Shown one piece after another: positions 1 through 4,129 of a stretch of 5,335 nucleotides of DNA. Position 1 is the stretch's first letter. Each line of letters begins with the position of its first letter. Source of the stretch: Deinococcales bacterium (GTDB lineage: Bacteria > Deinococcota > Deinococci > Deinococcales > Deinococcaceae); the NCBI GenBank assembly GCA_025359705.1, contig JANYFS010000015.1, forward strand, positions 1 through 5,335, read 5' to 3'. A program made the position numbers and the translations under genes. The notes below the pieces were generated by a model, which was given only the letters and a program-made list of their open reading frames with translations, was not told the DNA's origin and ran no database searches.

Positions 1-369
1 CGTGCATTTGCAGCCACCCTCGAGGGCGATGAAGCCACTGGTGCGCGGATTCTGATGCGTGCACTCGAGGAGCCTAGCCGTCAAATTGCCTTCAACGCAG
101 GCTTCGAAGGCAGCGTTGTGGTCAATGCAGTCATCGCTAACGACAAACCCCGTTTCGGCTTCAACGCCGCCACTGGCGAGTACGTGGACGATATGATCGC
201 CGCAGGCATCGTTGACCCCGCCAAAGTGACCCGCACCGCCTTGCAAAATGCGGCCTCGATTGGTGCGCTGATCCTCACCACCGAAGCCATTGTTGCAGAC
301 CGCCCCGAAAAAGCCCAACCCCAACCCGCAGGTGGACACGGCGGAATGGGCGGAGACATGGACTTCTAA
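1..369 (+). CDS. groEL: 60 kDa chaperonin GroEL, C-terminal 122 residues (5' end outside window)
   Basis: This is the end of the cytoplasmic group I chaperonin that folds client proteins in an ATP-driven double ring with GroES. The frame is open from base 1 and ends with TAA at 367-369. The readable residues match the second equatorial domain of GroEL: LEGDEATGARIL, RALEEPSRQIAFNAG, EGSVVV, FGFNAATGEY, GIVDPAKVTRTALQNAASIG and ILTTEAIVAD. A Gly/Met-rich tail follows (GGHGGMGGDMDF), the flexible segment that projects into the folding chamber. Family members are about 540-550 residues, so roughly three quarters of the gene lies upstream. The SIGALILTTEA wording is what I associate with Deinococcota GroEL, which is my main taxonomic clue. 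Two CTCGAG sites (19-24 and 64-69) both read Leu-Glu. An intrinsic terminator follows within 20 bp, so groEL is the last gene of its operon. Identification is very secure; the taxonomic reading is inference. Confidence 0.98.
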   Translation, partial: RAFAATLEGDEATGARILMRALEEPSRQIAFNAGFEGSVVVNAVIANDKPRFGFNAATGEYVDDMIAAGIVDPAKVTRTALQNAASIGALILTTEAIVADRPEKAQPQPAGGHGGMGGDMDF

Positions 370-387
370 ACAATCAATTAAAACACG

Positions 388-415
388 AATACCCCGTGCA
401 AGCGGGGTATTTTTA
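388..415 (+). terminator. Intrinsic terminator of groEL
   Basis: A perfect 9-bp stem (388-396 with 403-411, AATACCCCG against CGGGGTATT) closes a 6-nt loop and runs into TTTTT at 410-414. It lies 18 bp after the groEL stop codon. The T-tract merges directly into a TATACT box (414-419), so terminator and next promoter are packed together. Confidence 0.9.
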
Positions 416-419
416 TACT
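414..419 (+). promoter_or_regulatory. Candidate -10 box (TATACT) upstream of the DUF3800 gene
   Basis: TATACT sits exactly 6 nt before an ATG at 426, the same spacing seen before two or three other genes in this window. The -35 position falls inside the terminator stem and shows no good match. The ATG at 426 is out of frame with the DUF3800 gene and opens only a 10-codon frame (426-458). The box may therefore simply place the transcript start near 426, leaving a very short leader containing GAGGG (428-432) before the DUF3800 start. This rests on motif and spacing only. Confidence 0.4.
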
Positions 420-435
420 AAAATCATGAGGGTAT

Positions 436-1194
436 ATGTACCTAATGTTTATAGATGAAGCAGGCGATCCAGGTCTTGTAAACTCACCAACTCGGTACTT
501 CATGCTCTCAGGTCTAGTTGTCCACGATTCACAGTGGCAACCCTATCTCGAAGAAATATTAAAATTTCGCAAAGAAATGAAGGTGATATATAATCTTAAA
601 TTGCGAGAAGAAATCCATTCAGCTCGAATGATCAATAATCCAGGTGATCTAGTAAGAATCAAACGGAATGATCGGTTGAGCATTCTGCGTAATTTTGCAG
701 ATTTATTATCTAAAATGGATGGTTTAAGTATTATAAATATCGTCGTGGACAAACAAGATCGAGCCGCCAATACAGATATTTTCGAGGTCGCTTGGAAAGC
801 ATTGTTGCAAAGGTTCGAGAATACGATCAAACATGGCAATTTCCCCCAAAAATCTCATCCCAACGAGAAGGGTATGATTTTCACCGATACAACAGATAGT
901 ATAAAATTAAGGAAATTGCTGCGAAAGATGAGGGCTTATAATCCTATAACAAGTCAATATAGTGGGTATCTAGCTTTACCATTAAACCATATTATTGAAG
1001 ATCCAAATTTCAGAGATTCTGCTTTTTCATATTATATACAAGCAGCAGATCTAGCTTCTTTTCTGCTCTATCAGTATTTTGCACCCAATGCCTATATGAA
1101 AAAAATCGGAGGAAAAAATTATTTCAAGAGACTTGAACCGATATTGTGTAAAAAAGCATCAAGAACCCATGAATACGGCATTGTATTACTTTAA
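436..1194 (+). CDS. DUF3800 domain protein (predicted RNase H-like fold), probably acquired
   Basis: A 252-residue protein recognised as DUF3800 by its N-terminal strand MYLMFIDEAGDPG (acidic D7, E8, D11), an EIHSAR motif (E59, H61), a middle FTDTTDS segment and a late YYIQAADLASFLL helix (Q202, D205). The scattered acidic residues fit the RNase H-like nuclease fold proposed for this family, but its function is not established. Members often occur alone in mobile or defence-rich DNA. No signal peptide or membrane segment is evident. The start is uncertain: ATG 436 has GAGGG only 3 nt upstream, while ATG 445 (Met4) has it 12 nt upstream; an in-frame TGA at 427-429 rules out anything earlier. 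The gene is much more AT-rich than its neighbours (hand counts: 16/60 G+C at 541-600, 20/60 at 661-720, 19/60 at 1021-1080, against 38/60 at 3361-3420). It also contains no CTCGAG at all. I infer horizontal acquisition between two gene 3' ends. Confidence 0.85.
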   Translation: MYLMFIDEAGDPGLVNSPTRYFMLSGLVVHDSQWQPYLEEILKFRKEMKVIYNLKLREEIHSARMINNPGDLVRIKRNDRLSILRNFADLLSKMDGLSIINIVVDKQDRAANTDIFEVAWKALLQRFENTIKHGNFPQKSHPNEKGMIFTDTTDSIKLRKLLRKMRAYNPITSQYSGYLALPLNHIIEDPNFRDSAFSYYIQAADLASFLLYQYFAPNAYMKKIGGKNYFKRLEPILCKKASRTHEYGIVLL

Positions 1195-1221
1195 AAATAA
1201 AAAAGGGGACGTTACCGTCCC
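1193..1221 (-). terminator. Intrinsic terminator for the minus-strand acetyltransferase
   Basis: A 6-bp GC-rich stem (1206-1211 with 1216-1221) closes a TTAC tetraloop. On the minus strand it is followed by C, then TTTTTTATTTTT (complement of 1193-1204), a classical U-tract. It lies about 90 bp beyond the acetyltransferase stop and its U-tract abuts the stop codon of the DUF3800 gene. On the plus strand no T-run follows, so the DUF3800 gene has no equally clear terminator of its own. Confidence 0.75.
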
Positions 1222-1309
1222 GGGTAAATCCTACATCCAGTCTAGCCGGGTTCAGATTTATACCATCTTACCACACCAAACTTGACTTGGTATGAAGAAA
1301 TTAAAGGTT

Positions 1310-1894
1310 CTATTCAAACCGAACATAGATGCAGGCATCCGCAGCATTCCCAAGGTTTTGGTAGTCGGGCAAAGCCTTTTTCTGGATTACCTCGAGGGCA
1401 AAACCTGCTTTTTCGGCAACTTTGCGGCTGGCAAGATTTCGCACATCGCAATAAATCTCGAGCCGTTTTACCCGCAAGGTATCGAAGGCAAAGCGGGTCA
1501 AACATTCCACCGCCCCCTGCATATAGCCGTGGCCGGTGTGCCTCGAGTCTAGCCAATAGCCGATTTCCAACTTGGGTACTTCCCAATTCACAAAAGGAAA
1601 ACCCACCCGCCCCACAAAAGCACCACTCGAGCGCAGAAACATACCCAAGCTGATCGACTCTCCCGAAATGGATTGGGCATGGAGAACTGCGAAACGCTGG
1701 TGAAATTGCTCGAGGGTAATGGGGGCTTGGGCAAATCTGAGCCAAGGGTTTAGTTGGGGCCAAGAGGTTTGCAAAGATTCAAAATTGGCTTCCAGCTCGT
1801 GTGGGTGCGGCATTCTCAGCACCAAGTGTTCGGTTTCTAGGTGTAGTGTTTCTGGGTTTTGGCTGATCCACCGCTCGAGGTTGGGGTTGCTCAT
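1310..1894 (-). CDS. GNAT acetyltransferase, RimJ/RimL-type
   Basis: A 194-residue predicted cytoplasmic enzyme of the GNAT superfamily, which transfers acetyl from acetyl-CoA to an amine. The order of motifs fits the RimJ/RimL branch (ribosomal-protein or small-molecule N-acetyltransferases): ETEHLVLRMP near residues 20-29, GRVGF near 95-99, LEIGYWL at 109-115, the acetyl-CoA pyrophosphate loop RHTGHG at 118-123, and the late RNLASRKVAEKAGF helix. The substrate cannot be predicted. ATG at 1894-1892 is chosen because it opens a full-length family member and a TAAGCT box lies exactly 6 nt upstream with no Shine-Dalgarno, suggesting a leaderless mRNA. It is transcribed divergently from the MOSC gene with 77 bp between start codons, and converges on the DUF3800 gene. 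It holds six CTCGAG sites (four read Leu-Glu, two have TCG as a Ser codon), as expected for a resident gene. Plus-strand open frames here are shadows. Confidence 0.9.
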   Translation of the reverse strand: MSNPNLERWISQNPETLHLETEHLVLRMPHPHELEANFESLQTSWPQLNPWLRFAQAPITLEQFHQRFAVLHAQSISGESISLGMFLRSSGAFVGRVGFPFVNWEVPKLEIGYWLDSRHTGHGYMQGAVECLTRFAFDTLRVKRLEIYCDVRNLASRKVAEKAGFALEVIQKKALPDYQNLGNAADACIYVRFE

Positions 1895-1900
1895 CGCTCG

Positions 1901-1929
1901 AGCTTAGGGGTTTGTTTGGCTCGAGTCTA
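1901..1929 (-). promoter_or_regulatory. Promoter of the acetyltransferase gene (leaderless type)
   Basis: On the minus strand, TAGACT (1929-1924, four of six matches to TTGACA) and TAAGCT (1906-1901) are 17 nt apart. Six nt (CGAGCG) separate TAAGCT from the ATG, so transcription would begin at or next to the start codon. The -10 box overlaps a CTCGAG site (1897-1902) and the -35 overlaps another (1920-1925). DNA modification or protein binding at CTCGAG could therefore affect this promoter (inference). Confidence 0.5.
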
Positions 1930-1935
1930 GCTTGG

Positions 1936-1965
1936 TTTTCGGGAGTTGATAGGGCGGGTTATACT
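1936..1965 (+). promoter_or_regulatory. Promoter of the MOSC gene (leaderless type)
   Basis: TATACT at 1960-1965 is followed by six nt (GCCGAT) and then the ATG at 1972. There is no convincing Shine-Dalgarno, so the mRNA probably starts at the AUG. The -35 region is weak: TTTTCG at 1936-1941 gives an 18-nt spacer. The -10 call is much stronger than the -35 call. Confidence 0.5.
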
Positions 1966-1971
1966 GCCGAT

Positions 1972-2514
1972 ATGCACGGAACCATCACTTCGGTCAGCTC
2001 GAGCGACGTTCATGAATTCAGCAAATCCCCGCTTGCCTGTATTCAACTTTTGGCAGGTTTGGGGGTGGAAGGGGACGCACATTCTGGGGTTTTGGTTCAG
2101 CACCGCTCGAGGGTGGCAGCCAATCCCAACCAACCCAATTTGCGCCAAGTGCATCTGATGCATGCCGAACTGCACGATGAATTGCAGGCCAAAGGTTTTG
2201 CAGTCATGGCGGGACAACTGGGTGAAAACATCACCACCAGAGGGATCGCCTTGCTCGAACTGCCCAAGGGAACCCGTTTGTATTTGGGGCCAGAAGCGAT
2301 TGTGGAAATCACAGGGCTGCGTAATCCGTGTCCGCAAATTGAAAACTTTATGCCCAAGTTGTTGGCAGCGGTTTTGGATCAAGATGAACACGGAAACATC
2401 GTGCGGAAGGCGGGAATTATGGGCATTGTTTTGGCGAGTGGTGAGGTTAAGCCTGATGATGCCATTCGGCTGGAGCTACCCGCTTTGCCACATCTTCCGC
2501 TCGAGCGGGTCTGA
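1972..2514 (+). CDS. MOSC domain-containing protein
   Basis: A 180-residue stand-alone MOSC (molybdenum cofactor sulfurase C-terminal) protein. Family signatures in order are MHGTITSVS with FSK at residues 16-18, GVEGDAHSG at 31-39, RQVHLMHAEL at 58-67, LGENITTRGI at 83-92, GLRNPCPQIENF at 115-126 with the likely conserved cysteine C120, and a closing KAGIMGIVLASGEVKPDDAI. MOSC domains occur in Moco sulfurases and related enzymes and are thought to bind or relay sulfur through that cysteine. Next to CoxG, CoxS and CoxL genes, a role in maturing the Mo site is a reasonable inference, but stand-alone MOSC proteins may have other roles. A TTG at 1912 would add 20 residues without family resemblance, so ATG 1972 is preferred; it also has TATACT 6 nt upstream. 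CoxG starts 12 bp after the stop, suggesting an operon. Confidence 0.9.
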   Translation: MHGTITSVSSSDVHEFSKSPLACIQLLAGLGVEGDAHSGVLVQHRSRVAANPNQPNLRQVHLMHAELHDELQAKGFAVMAGQLGENITTRGIALLELPKGTRLYLGPEAIVEITGLRNPCPQIENFMPKLLAAVLDQDEHGNIVRKAGIMGIVLASGEVKPDDAIRLELPALPHLPLERV

Positions 2515-2520
2515 TACTCT
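2515..2520 (+). promoter_or_regulatory. Possible TANNNT box (TACTCT) directly before coxG
   Basis: TACTCT starts at the base after the MOSC stop codon and ends exactly 6 nt before the coxG ATG, which has no Shine-Dalgarno. The spacing equals that of the MOSC and acetyltransferase genes. It could give coxG its own leaderless transcript inside the operon. No -35 is visible, and TANNNT is short enough to arise by chance. Confidence 0.3.
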
Positions 2521-2526
2521 GGCTGT

Positions 2527-2979
2527 ATGCAAATCGAAGGTTCCAACCCTGTGCGGGCCTCCCGCGCTCAAGTGTGGGCTGCCCTGAATAGCCCCGAAGT
2601 CTTGGCCCGTTGCGTGCCAGGAGTCAAAACTCTGACCCTCGAGGATGAAAACACCTTCAAGATGCTGCTCGAGGTTTCGGTAGGGCCAGTCAAGGGCAAG
2701 TTTGATGGCAAAATCGAAATTCTGGAGCGCCATGAACCTGACACGGTGGTGCTGAAAATATCTGCCAAATCGCCCGTGGGCATCGTCAATGCCACAGGCA
2801 CGGTGCGGCTCGAGGAGGTAGAAGATCCGTCGCAAGTTGTGACCCAAGTTCACTGGGTAGGCGAGCCTAAATTGATGGGTGTACTGGCTTCGATTGGCGG
2901 GCGTTTGATTGAAGGGGTTGCCAAACAGCAAGCCGAAATCTTTTTTGGCAAGCTTGAGGTGGAAGCGCAGCAATTGTAG
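2527..2979 (+). CDS. coxG: CoxG-like SRPBCC family protein (CO dehydrogenase subunit G family)
   Basis: A 150-residue protein of the CoxG branch of the SRPBCC/START-like fold, a helix-grip domain with a deep hydrophobic pocket. Diagnostic pieces are VRASRAQVWAALNSPEVLARCVPG at residues 9-32, VSVGPVKGKFDGKIE near 51-65, a SAKSPVGIVNATGTVRL strand pair, and the amphipathic terminal helix GGRLIEGVAKQQAEIFFGKLE. In characterised Cox systems CoxG is an accessory protein, not a catalytic subunit, and is linked to recruitment of the enzyme to the membrane. No transmembrane tail is seen here and the protein stops after the SRPBCC domain. It lies 12 bp after the MOSC gene and 261 bp before coxS, all on the plus strand, so it very likely serves the same enzyme. 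Three CTCGAG sites all encode Leu-Glu. The symbol denotes family membership, not proven CO metabolism. Confidence 0.92.
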   Translation: MQIEGSNPVRASRAQVWAALNSPEVLARCVPGVKTLTLEDENTFKMLLEVSVGPVKGKFDGKIEILERHEPDTVVLKISAKSPVGIVNATGTVRLEEVEDPSQVVTQVHWVGEPKLMGVLASIGGRLIEGVAKQQAEIFFGKLEVEAQQL

Positions 2980-3183
2980 CTCGAGCATAAAATCTAAAAG
3001 CGTTCCCTCGAGTGCAATTTGGTTCGGGGGGTTTCTTTTTGAAACGGTATTGCAGCCTACGGATACCCTTTTAAGTTGCTCACGAAAATGAAATGAATGG
3101 GTATAAGATAGGGCTATACAACTTTCAATCTAGGCTCGAGGCGCAATCTTGCTCGAGTGGTTTTTCACTTGGCGCAATTCTTG

Positions 3184-3230
3184 GCAATGCTTTGCAATGT
3201 TCCAGCAATGCTCAATATCTCTTGGCAATG
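3184..3230 (+). repeat. Four GCAATG repeats at about one helical turn spacing, upstream of coxS
   Basis: GCAATG occurs at 3184, 3194, 3205 and 3225, with start-to-start steps of 10, 11 and 20 bp, so all lie on roughly one face of the helix. A related GCAATT at 3174 continues the phase. Two copies share the longer core TTGGCAATG. The last copy overlaps the first G of the coxS Shine-Dalgarno, so a bound factor could affect both transcription and translation. The arrangement suggests cooperative regulator binding; no regulator is identified. Confidence 0.6.
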
Positions 3231-3234
3231 GAGG
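3230..3234 (+). promoter_or_regulatory. Ribosome binding site of coxS (GGAGG)
   Basis: GGAGG with a 6-nt spacer to ATG 3241 decides this start over the longer frame beginning with GTG at 3157. coxS therefore uses a classical leader, unlike the apparently leaderless MOSC, coxG and acetyltransferase genes. Confidence 0.85.
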
Positions 3235-3240
3235 ATTTTT

Positions 3241-3750
3241 ATGGCGGAAAAAGTTCCAGTCACCCTGACCATCAACGGGATCGAAACCCACTCGAGCGTG
3301 GAAGCCCGCACTTTGTTGGTGCATTATTTGCGTGAAGATTTGGGCCTCACAGGAACCCATGTGGGCTGTGATACCAGCCAATGCGGAGCCTGTACCGTGC
3401 AGCTAGACGGCATGGCGGTGAAGTCTTGCACGATGTTTGCGGTGCAAGCCAGCGGCTCGAGCGTGACCACCATCGAAGGGATTGGCAGCGTCGAAAAAAT
3501 GCACCCTTTGCAAACAGGGTTTTGGGAAATGCACGGCCTGCAATGCGGCTTTTGCACCCCAGGCATGATCATGAGTACCATCGATCTGCTCGAGCGCAAC
3601 CCAAACCCCACCGACGATCAAATCCGCCACGCCCTCGAGGGGAATTTTTGCCGCTGCACGGGCTATCACAACATTTTGCGAGCAGTGCATTACGCCGCCG
3701 ATCTAATGTCTGCCTCGAGCGCCCCAGAGGTTTTGTCCGCCGATGATTAA
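3241..3750 (+). CDS. coxS: Molybdenum hydroxylase small [2Fe-2S] subunit (CoxS-like)
   Basis: A 169-residue iron-sulfur subunit that passes electrons from the Mo centre in the large subunit towards the FAD subunit. The N-terminal plant-ferredoxin-type domain binds one [2Fe-2S] cluster through C43, C48, C51 (CDTSQCGAC) and C63. The C-terminal helical domain binds the second through C102, C105 (QCGFC) and C137, C139 (NFCRCTGY). All eight ligands are present and the length is normal for the family, so the protein should be intact. GMIMS after QCGFCTP and the YHNI segment are also typical. The substrate cannot be told from this subunit. coxL follows on the same strand but only after 379 bp, much more than the near-contiguous S-L pairs usual in these operons. 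Five CTCGAG sites lie in the gene; three put Ser-Ser in the protein (for example residues 18-19 and 73-74). Confidence 0.97.
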   Translation: MAEKVPVTLTINGIETHSSVEARTLLVHYLREDLGLTGTHVGCDTSQCGACTVQLDGMAVKSCTMFAVQASGSSVTTIEGIGSVEKMHPLQTGFWEMHGLQCGFCTPGMIMSTIDLLERNPNPTDDQIRHALEGNFCRCTGYHNILRAVHYAADLMSASSAPEVLSADD

Positions 3751-3770
3751 ATAATTTTCGTTTTGGGTTA

Positions 3771-3791
3771 TTCGTTTTTCGTTTTTCGTTT
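3771..3791. repeat. Three perfect tandem copies of TTCGTTT
   Basis: The 7-bp unit TTCGTTT repeats three times without error. A further TTCGTTTT lies just upstream at 3757-3764. It starts 20 bp after the coxS stop codon. Short perfect tandem repeats like this can change copy number by slippage; otherwise no function is visible. Confidence 0.85.
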
Positions 3792-3910
3792 GGCAACTAT
3801 TCAACACCCCAAACGAGCTTAAAAATCTAAAAACCTCGAGCCACATAATCTTTATTTCACCCTGTCTTGACCTTAAAGCAACACCTTACGGGCTTGGTCG
3901 CTTGTTAAAC

Positions 3911-3957
3911 AGGAGGGAATGATGGAAGAGCGTAGCGCTTTCCATCCAGGGGGGTAA
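3911..3957 (+). CDS. Possible 12-residue leader peptide with strong Shine-Dalgarno
   Basis: AGGAGGG (3911-3917) precedes ATG codons at 3919 and 3922, the second at 4-nt spacing. The frame reads MMEERSAFHPGG and stops at TAA 3955-3957. This is the strongest Shine-Dalgarno in the window yet it serves no long gene. The codons run through the hairpin at 3921-3946, so ribosome position would open or close that structure, as in leader-peptide control. No attenuation-type run of one amino acid is present. Chance remains possible. Confidence 0.3.
3921..3946 (+). other. Strong RNA hairpin in the coxL leader region
   Basis: Positions 3921-3927 pair with 3940-3946 and 3929-3932 with 3936-3939. This gives 11 base pairs with one bulged G (3928) and a 3-nt loop. 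No T-run follows, so it is not an intrinsic terminator. It lies immediately 3' of AGGAGGG and could be part of a structured leader or a processing site between coxS and coxL. Confidence 0.5.
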
Positions 3958-3959
3958 AA

Positions 3960-4019
3960 ATGCGGGAAGAATATTCCCTTAAGCAATGCGATGTTTGTTA
4001 TTGCCCCCTTGTTTTTTGA
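3960..4019 (+). CDS. Possible 19-residue cysteine-rich mini-ORF
   Basis: ATG 3960 opens MREEYSLKQCDVCYCPLVF, ending at TGA 4017-4019. A run of six G (3949-3954) lies 5 nt upstream as a possible ribosome binding site, overlapping the end of the previous mini-ORF. Cysteines 10, 13 and 15 form CxxCxC, a pattern able to bind metal. Too short to judge by composition; treat as a candidate only. Confidence 0.22.
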   Translation: MREEYSLKQCDVCYCPLVF

Positions 4020-4036
4020 AGAACAGATCTTAATAT
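4009..4036 (+). promoter_or_regulatory. Candidate coxL promoter
   Basis: TTGTTT (4009-4014) and TAATAT (4031-4036) are 16 nt apart. They match the sigma-70 -35 and -10 consensus at three and four of six positions. Transcription would begin near 4043, leaving a leader of roughly 85 nt before coxL that contains the 12-bp palindrome at 4086. Separate transcription of coxL would explain the unusual gap after coxS. Confidence 0.3.
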
Positions 4037-4085
4037 CCTCAAAATAAACCAAATCAATTTAAAAACCAAACACTAAAGACCTCTT

Positions 4086-4097
4086 TTTCTCGAGAAA
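4086..4097. promoter_or_regulatory. Perfect 12-bp palindrome TTTCTCGAGAAA upstream of coxL
   Basis: A CTCGAG site extended by three symmetric A/T pairs on each side, 32 bp before the coxL start codon. It is the only one of the 35 CTCGAG sites flanked by A/T on both sides; the others mostly have G or C. It could be an operator, or just a chance extension of the abundant hexamer. Confidence 0.35.
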
Positions 4098-4118
4098 CCC
4101 CAACCCTACCAAATCACC

Positions 4119-4125
4119 AAAGGAG
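4119..4125 (+). promoter_or_regulatory. Ribosome binding site of coxL (AAAGGAG)
   Basis: AAAGGAG ends 4 nt before ATG 4130. It fixes this start, from which the protein begins with the conserved KYFGKAIKRVEDPRFVTG segment of the large-subunit family. Confidence 0.8.
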
Positions 4126-4129
4126 AACC

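Larger units (their letters stand above)
2980..3240 (+). promoter_or_regulatory. coxG-coxS intergenic region with candidate coxS control elements
   Basis: No gene is supported in these 261 bp. CTCGAG occurs four times (2980, 3007, 3135, 3152). An 11-nt string AAAATCTAAAA (2989-2999) recurs after coxS at 3822-3832. A small GTTTC/GAAAC hairpin lies in the T-rich stretch around 3030-3046. TATAAG (3102-3107) and TATACA (3115-3120) are possible -10 boxes; the nearest -35-like TTGCTC (3076-3081) is 20 nt before TATAAG, so the promoter call is weak. GTATA and TATAC (3101-3105, 3115-3119) form a short inverted repeat. The last 60 bp hold the GCAATG repeats listed separately. Confidence 0.4.
3751..4129 (+). 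other. Long coxS-coxL intergenic region (379 bp)
   Basis: No conventional gene is supported here. In order it holds a TTCGTTT tandem repeat (3771-3791); an inverted repeat TCGTTTGG/CCAAACGA (3786-3793, 3809-3816); a second copy of AAAATCTAAAA (3822-3832) followed by CTCGAG at 3835; a possible mini-ORF preceded by AGGAGGG; a strong hairpin (3921-3946); a second mini-ORF; an A-rich stretch (about 4030-4080); a palindrome containing CTCGAG (4086-4097); and the coxL ribosome binding site. The density of structure suggests a regulatory leader for coxL. It does not match what I remember of the Moco riboswitch consensus, but a covariance search would settle that. Confidence 0.55.

Noticed and set aside
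1282..1907. Plus-strand open frames opposite the acetyltransferase
   Set aside because: They show no family motifs and lie antisense to a clearly recognisable GNAT protein; they are shadows.
1912..1971. Earlier TTG start for the MOSC protein
   Set aside because: The MOSC resemblance begins at MHGTITSVS (ATG 1972) and the extension would translate the divergent promoter region.
3174..3230. CRISPR-like array from the GCAATG repeats
   Set aside because: Units are only 6-9 bp with no 20-40 bp spacers, so this is not a CRISPR.
3157..3240. 28-residue N-terminal extension of CoxS from GTG 3157
   Set aside because: The extension has no ferredoxin-family resemblance, is largely made of the GCAATG repeats, and ATG 3241 has GGAGG at ideal spacing.
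3921..3946. Intrinsic terminator after coxS
   Set aside because: The stem is strong but is followed by G-rich sequence instead of a T-tract.
3850..4129. Molybdenum-cofactor (Moco) riboswitch upstream of coxL
   Set aside because: Context is tempting, but I could not match the conserved Moco motif elements as I remember them; only a generic hairpin is supported.
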